This document shows, piece by piece, positions 60,100-64,000 of a DNA stretch of 64,000 nucleotides. The notes beneath the pieces were generated by a model that was given only the letters and a program-made list of their open reading frames with translations, had not been told where the DNA came from and did no database searches. Position numbers and translations under genes: made by a program. Location of the stretch: the NCBI RefSeq assembly GCF_001693815.1, contig NZ_MBQD01000011.1, positions 62,001 to 126,000 on the forward strand, given 5' to 3'. Position 1 is the stretch's first letter. Each line of letters begins with the position of its first letter. The stretch comes from Tessaracoccus lapidicaptus (lineage in GTDB: Bacteria; Actinomycetota; Actinomycetes; Propionibacteriales; Propionibacteriaceae).

Positions 60100-60756
60100 T
60101 CAGGAGCCGAAGACGGCCAGGCCGATGGCCACTGTGTGCAGCAGGGCCGCGACGATCGTGCACGCGTGGAAGACTTCGTGGAACCCGAACCAGGTCGGTG
60201 ACAGCTGTGGGCGCTTCGTCGCGTAGGCGGCAGCGCCCAGCGAGTACACCAGCCCGCCCGCGATGATGAGCGCCACGATCGCCGGTCCGCCGGCCGCCCA
60301 GAACTGGCTGAGCCAGCCCACCGCGGCCCAGCCCATCGCCACGTAGAGGAACGTGTAGAGCCACCGGGGGGCCGACAGCCACACGATCCGGAACGCCACG
60401 CCGAGCACCGCGATGCTCCAGATGAGGATCAGCAGGCTCCACCGGGCCCGGCCCTCCAGCAGGCTCAGCGTGAGCGGGGTGTAGGTGCCGGCGATGAACA
60501 CGAAGATGTTCGAGTGGTCGATCCTTCGGAAGATGGCGTTGGCCCGCGCCGACCACGTGCCGCGGTGGTAGGCGGCGCTGGTCGCGAACAGCTGGACCGC
60601 CGCCAGCGTGTAGACGCCGCAGCCGATGCGGCCGGTCAGGGTGGGGGCGAAGACGGTGAACACCAGGCCGACGATGAAAGCGATCGGCGCCATGCCGAGG
60701 TGCAGCCATCCGCGCAGGCGGGGCTTCGGTGCAACGGTGTCTGTCACGGGGTCCAT
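60100..60756 (-). CDS. Hemolysin III / PAQR-family membrane protein (core copy)
   Basis: A 218-residue, seven-helix membrane protein with the PAQR metal-site residues: SAAYHRGTW (Ser/His), DHSNIFVFIAGTYTP (Asp), and HEVFHACTIVAALLH near the C-terminus. Divergent from uppS and controlled by the promoter region that contains a strong palindrome (60774-60797). The second such gene in this window is in the defence island (40051-40728); the two differ clearly in sequence. Confidence 0.9.
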   Translation of the reverse strand: MDPVTDTVAPKPRLRGWLHLGMAPIAFIVGLVFTVFAPTLTGRIGCGVYTLAAVQLFATSAAYHRGTWSARANAIFRRIDHSNIFVFIAGTYTPLTLSLLEGRARWSLLILIWSIAVLGVAFRIVWLSAPRWLYTFLYVAMGWAAVGWLSQFWAAGGPAIVALIIAGGLVYSLGAAAYATKRPQLSPTWFGFHEVFHACTIVAALLHTVAIGLAVFGS

Positions 60757-60773
60757 GTCCTACCTACGGTCGG

Positions 60774-60797
60774 GTAACTTACGCAAGCGTAGGTTAC
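60774..60797. promoter_or_regulatory. Palindromic operator between hemolysin III and uppS genes
   Basis: GTAACTTACGC (60774-60784) and GCGTAGGTTAC (60787-60797) form an inverted repeat with one mismatch around AA, 18 nt before the hemolysin III start and 44 nt before uppS. The TTACGC-GCGTA core is typical of TetR-family operators. The regulator is not in the window. Confidence 0.6.
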
Positions 60798-60840
60798 TAC
60801 CTCGGTCGCCCGATGCCAACAGGACGCTACGCTTCGTAGC

Positions 60841-61641
60841 ATGTCTGCGGTCACTCGCCTCGTCGATCGATGGTGGCCGCCGCGATGGCTCTATGCCAGC
60901 TATGAGCGGCAGGTGCTGCGGCACCTCGACCGTGGAAGCCTCCCGCGTCACGTCGCGGTCCTGGCCGACGGTAACCGGCGCTGGGCACGCATGAACGCCC
61001 CCGGTGAGCCGCTGGTCGCCGGGTACCGCGCCGGTGCCGACAAGCTGGTCGAGTTCGTCGAGTGGTGCGACGAGACGGGCATCCGGGTGATCACGTTGTG
61101 GGTGCTCAGCACCGACAACCTGCAGCGCGCCGCCGACGACGAACTCGCGCCTCTGCTCGAGGTGATCGAGCAGCTCGTCGCGCGGCTCGCCGCCACGAGG
61201 CGCTGGTGCGTCCAGGCCGTCGGCGCGCTCGACCTCCTGCCGGCCGAGGTGGCCGACTCGCTGCGGGCCTCGTCGGAGTCGACGGCCGGCATCACCGGCC
61301 TGCACGTCAACGTCGCCGTTGCGTACGGCGGCCGGCACGAACTGCGCGACGCCGTCCGATCCCTCCTGGCCGAACGCGCAGCCGAGGGCGCGACCCTGGC
61401 AGAGGTGGCGGAGACCCTGGAGATCGACGAGATCTCGGCCCACCTGTACACCAAGGGGCAGCCGGATCCCGACCTCATCATCCGGACCTCTGGGGAGCAG
61501 CGGCTGTCGGGGTTTCTGCTGTGGCAGTCCGCGCACAGCGAGTTCTACTTCTGCGAGGCGCTGTGGCCGGACTTCCGCCGCGTGGACTTCGTCCGCGCCC
61601 TGCGTGCCTACTCGCAGCGGGAGCGCCGCTTCGGCCGGTGA
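60841..61641 (+). CDS. uppS: Isoprenyl transferase (cis-prenyltransferase, UppS family)
   Basis: Makes polyprenyl diphosphate carriers for cell-wall synthesis, or short-chain Z,E-farnesyl diphosphate in some actinobacteria. The 266-residue protein has the catalytic Asp43 in VLADGNRRWAR, FSVE-region equivalents (LWVLSTDNLQR), GGRHEL and the C-terminal DLIIRTSGEQRLSGFLLWQSAHSEFYFCEALWPDF. A TACGCT -10 element ends 7 nt before the ATG, so it is probably leaderless. Chain length cannot be set from sequence alone. Confidence 0.94.
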   Translation: MSAVTRLVDRWWPPRWLYASYERQVLRHLDRGSLPRHVAVLADGNRRWARMNAPGEPLVAGYRAGADKLVEFVEWCDETGIRVITLWVLSTDNLQRAADDELAPLLEVIEQLVARLAATRRWCVQAVGALDLLPAEVADSLRASSESTAGITGLHVNVAVAYGGRHELRDAVRSLLAERAAEGATLAEVAETLEIDEISAHLYTKGQPDPDLIIRTSGEQRLSGFLLWQSAHSEFYFCEALWPDFRRVDFVRALRAYSQRERRFGR

Positions 61642-61689
61642 GCCGCCGGCTTTTGTGGGCGCCCGGCGCCGCGTGCGACGATGGCGCGC

Positions 61690-62247
61690 ATGGCTCGACG
61701 CAACTCTGCCGCCCGCCCGCGGGACATGGTCATCTCGATGGCCGTGCTGCTCGTGCCCATCGCCCTGATCGTGTGGTGGTTCACCGTGACGCCCGATCCT
61801 CGTCCCGAGGCCGTCGACGTCGACGCCACCCTGACCCGCGCGGTCGCGGAGTCCCCGTATCCGGTGCTCCGCGCCGAGGGTCTGGGCGAGGGCTGGCTCC
61901 CGGTGCGCGTCGCCTGGGCCAGGCAGGGCGACCCGTGGATCACGAACGAACCCGCGACCGGGAACTGGTGGCAGGTGGGGTACCTCTCCCCTGAGGAGGT
62001 CTACGTCGGCGTCCAGCAGCGCGACGGCGCCGTCGGGGACTTCGTGTCCGCGACCACGCGAGAGGGGCGGTCCCTGGGAGGGAGCGTCGACGTCGCAGGC
62101 CGGAGCTGGGAGCGCTACGAGAGCGACGACGGCCGCACCCGCAGCCTCGTCCACGTCGCCGACGACGTGACGTCGATCGTCACGGCCGACACCGACTTCA
62201 CCGAACTTGAGACGTTCGCCGCCGCCCTGGTGGAGGAACGGGCCTAG
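61690..62247 (+). CDS. DUF4245 membrane-anchored protein
   Basis: A 185-residue protein with an N-terminal membrane helix (about 13-33) and an extracytoplasmic domain (ITNEPATGNWWQVGYLSPEEVYVGVQQRDG, RSWERYESDDGRTRSLVHV). DUF4245 genes are often next to xseAB or glpX in actinobacteria; function unknown. ATG 61690 is chosen over 61681 because a GACGAT -10 candidate (61677-61682) ends 7 nt upstream. It overlaps the convergent xseB end by 4 nt. Confidence 0.87.
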   Translation: MARRNSAARPRDMVISMAVLLVPIALIVWWFTVTPDPRPEAVDVDATLTRAVAESPYPVLRAEGLGEGWLPVRVAWARQGDPWITNEPATGNWWQVGYLSPEEVYVGVQQRDGAVGDFVSATTREGRSLGGSVDVAGRSWERYESDDGRTRSLVHVADDVTSIVTADTDFTELETFAAALVEERA

Positions 62248-62447
62248 TCCTCGGTGGGCGCGGGGCGGGCCTGGGCCACTTGGGCTTTGGCTCCGTCGAG
62301 GAATCCCTGGCAGATCTGCGCGAGTTTCTCGCCGCGCTGCCACAGCTCCATGGATTCGGCGAGAGACGCGCCCCCGGACTCGAGCCGTCGCACGACCTCG
62401 ACGAGTTCGTCGCGGGCGGCCTCGTAGGTGAGTGTCTTGTCAGTCAC
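62244..62447 (-). CDS. xseB: Exodeoxyribonuclease VII small subunit
   Basis: A 67-residue helical protein that wraps the large subunit of exonuclease VII, a single-strand DNA nuclease in repair. It matches the family pattern YEAARDELVEVVRRLESGGASLAESMELWQRGEKLAQICQGFLD. GTG at 62447 follows GAAGGAG and overlaps the xseA stop by 4 nt. Confidence 0.93.
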   Translation of the reverse strand: MTDKTLTYEAARDELVEVVRRLESGGASLAESMELWQRGEKLAQICQGFLDGAKAQVAQARPAPTED

Positions 62448-63667
62448 TGGTCTCCTTCGGGGGTGGTGGCGACGACGTCGAGGTCCAAGGAGCCGTCGGC
62501 CAGGTAGGCGTGGATCCGGGCGCCGGGTGCGGTGTCCGCGACGCCGCACACGGAGCGGTGGGCGTCGTCGACGAGGACGGCATAGCCACGCTCGAGCGTG
62601 CGCTTGGGTGAGAGCGCCCGGATCGAGCTCACGGCCGAGCGCACGTGGGACTCCTCGTCGCGCAGCCGCCGCTCGATCGCGGCGTCGAGGCGGTGCCGCA
62701 GCAGGCTCAGCCGGTCGAAATGGGCTGCGAACGCGCTGGTCGGGTCCACGAGCACCGGCCGGGAGCGCAGCTGATCGAGGTGGCGCTGCGCCTCGGCGAT
62801 CCGCACACCGACGGCGCGCCGGAGCCGGGTGCGGGCGTCCGCCAGGGCCGCCGACTCGGCCGCGTGGTCGGGCACCACCCGCTTGCCGGCGTCGGTGGGC
62901 GTGGAGGCCCGCAGGTCGGCCACCAGGTCGACGATGGGCGAGTCGCGTTCGTGCCCGATGGCTGTGACGACGGGGGTGCGGGCCGCCGCGACGGCGCGCA
63001 CCAGGCCCTCGTCGGAGAACGAGAGCAGGTCCTCCAGGGCGCCGCCTCCGCGCGCCAGGATGATCACCTCGACCTCCGGGTCCCCGTCCAGCGCGGCGAG
63101 GGCCGTCATCACCGACTCGGCCGAGTTCGGGCCCTGCACCAGCGCGTGCCGGGTCCGGATCTGGGCGGCGGGCCACCGCCCCGCGATGGTGGTCACCACG
63201 TCGCGCTCCGCGTCGGAGTTCTTGCCGGTGACGAGCCCGATGACCCGGGGCAGGACGGGGAGGCGGCGCTTGCGGGCGGGGTCGAACAGGCCCTCTGCCT
63301 GCAGCTTGCGCTTGAGCTGCTCCAGCTGGGCGAGCAGGCGGCCCTCGCCGGCGACCTGCAGCTCGAGGCACTCGAACGTCAGCGACGAGTTGCGCTCCCA
63401 CATCCGGGGACGGATCCGCGCCGTCACCCGGGACCCCTCCGGCAGCGGCCCGGCCGCGTCGAGCACCATGGCCGAGACGGTCACCTGGGCCGACATGTCC
63501 GCGACGCGGTCGCGGAACGTCAGGAACTGCGTCGGGGCGTTGCGCCGCTTGATCTCGACGACCTGCGCGTCCACCCAGATCTCACCCAGGCGTCCGACCC
63601 AGTCCTTCGTCGCCATGATGACGCGGCCCAGCGGCTGAGGCTGGTCCGGCGAGCTGCCTAACGCCAT
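62444..63667 (-). CDS. xseA: Exodeoxyribonuclease VII large subunit
   Basis: Catalytic subunit of exonuclease VII. The 407-residue protein has an N-terminal OB fold (VGRLGEIWVDAQVVEIKRRNAPTQFLTFRD), the conserved catalytic core (LPRVIGLVTGKNSDAERDV, LARGGGALEDLLSFSDE, VTAIGHERDSPIVDLVADLRASTPTDA) and a coiled-coil C-terminus. ATG 63667 is preferred; GAGGGACCGG lies upstream. Confidence 0.95.
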   Translation of the reverse strand: MALGSSPDQPQPLGRVIMATKDWVGRLGEIWVDAQVVEIKRRNAPTQFLTFRDRVADMSAQVTVSAMVLDAAGPLPEGSRVTARIRPRMWERNSSLTFECLELQVAGEGRLLAQLEQLKRKLQAEGLFDPARKRRLPVLPRVIGLVTGKNSDAERDVVTTIAGRWPAAQIRTRHALVQGPNSAESVMTALAALDGDPEVEVIILARGGGALEDLLSFSDEGLVRAVAAARTPVVTAIGHERDSPIVDLVADLRASTPTDAGKRVVPDHAAESAALADARTRLRRAVGVRIAEAQRHLDQLRSRPVLVDPTSAFAAHFDRLSLLRHRLDAAIERRLRDEESHVRSAVSSIRALSPKRTLERGYAVLVDDAHRSVCGVADTAPGARIHAYLADGSLDLDVVATTPEGDQ

Positions 63668-63679
63668 GCGTCCGGTCCC

Positions 63680-64000
63680 TCAGTCCCAGATCCCGGAGGA
63701 GCACGTGGCGTACCAGGTGCCGTGGACCACGTTGCCCACCTCGAGCGGCGTCTCGGCGGGGACGGCGCACGTGATGTCGACGGCGCCGCGGCCGGTCACG
63801 TACTGGAACTCGGCGCCGGTCAGCTCGTTGCGGCGCCGCTCCACGGCGGTCACCTCCACGCCCATGAGCACGGCGGGCGACGCCTCCTGCGGGGGGATCG
63901 CGGCGGCCTGCAGCGCCAGCAGGGACGGCGAGATGAGCGCGTCGGCCGCGATCCGGAGGTCCCCGCCGGGGGCGGCCTCCGGCGAGGCCTCGAACGCGGC
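63680..64000 (-). CDS. C-terminal part of an unidentified protein (5' end outside window)
   Basis: An open frame of about 106 codons enters from the right edge and ends 12 nt before xseA. The sequence visible includes LRIAADALISPSLLALQAAA and a beta-rich end (ELTGAEFQYVTGRGAVDITCAVPAETPLEVGNVVHGTWYATCSSGIWD) with two Cys that could pair. No family is recognised. Confidence 0.7.
   Translation of the reverse strand, partial: AAFEASPEAAPGGDLRIAADALISPSLLALQAAAIPPQEASPAVLMGVEVTAVERRRNELTGAEFQYVTGRGAVDITCAVPAETPLEVGNVVHGTWYATCSSGIWD

Overview
The window is high-GC, gene-dense DNA with mostly ATG/GTG starts, many 4-nt start/stop overlaps and several likely leaderless genes. Gene content and order (glmU-prs; rplY-pth-mfd-lipoprotein-mazG-eno-ftsB-DUF501-ppx; uppS; xseA-xseB; greA beside DUF4307; DUF4245; PIN-PhoH; SigK/RskA-like sigma pair) point to an actinobacterium, most likely Propionibacteriales/Propionibacteriaceae. 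The family call is inference from gene content, not a phylogeny.

Layout. 1-7.3 kb: the start of a probable alpha-galactosidase, glmU and prs (cell-wall and nucleotide precursors), an Nramp-type manganese transporter, and a MacB/FtsX-type ABC exporter pair. 7.3-19.4 kb: an L-rhamnose utilisation locus holding an ABC sugar importer, L-rhamnose isomerase, a rhamnulokinase fused in frame to a class II aldolase, a GH78 alpha-L-rhamnosidase and two LacI-type regulators, with TGAAACGTTTCA-type operators at the three promoters. 19.6-31 kb: a housekeeping run (ribosomal protein L25, Pth, Mfd, MazG, enolase, FtsB, DUF501, Ppx), then a flotillin/NfeD pair.

31-44.9 kb is an accessory, defence-rich island. 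It holds a DUF222/HNH gene, a secreted protein with an internal duplication, and a type I restriction-modification locus (hsdM, hsdS, hsdR). The locus is preceded by an unusual 618-residue HTH/HsdM-like/HsdS-like protein without methyltransferase motifs. Between hsdS and hsdR lie a DarT-DarG toxin-antitoxin pair, a hemolysin III-type membrane protein and a MazE-MazF pair. A short tRNA with a UAA anticodon closes the island. Several island genes look less GC-rich than the flanks by eye.

44.9-64 kb is mostly core: an MBL/beta-CASP nuclease, a BI-1-like protein, Nudix, a zinc metallopeptidase, MsrA, Ung, a DUF2089 operon, GreA, a rhomboid, a DUF255 thioredoxin-like protein, an ECF sigma/anti-sigma pair next to a secreted DUF4397 protein, PIN-PhoH, a second hemolysin III protein, isoprenyl transferase, and exonuclease VII.

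Most noteworthy are the composite restriction/DarTG/MazEF island with its pseudo-methylase subunit, the rhamnulokinase-aldolase fusion with an internal ribosome-binding site, alternative hairpins in the leader of the DUF4397 gene, and several unassigned palindromic operators. No intergenic gap exceeds 300 bases. No CRISPR array, insertion sequence, rRNA or replication origin was seen.
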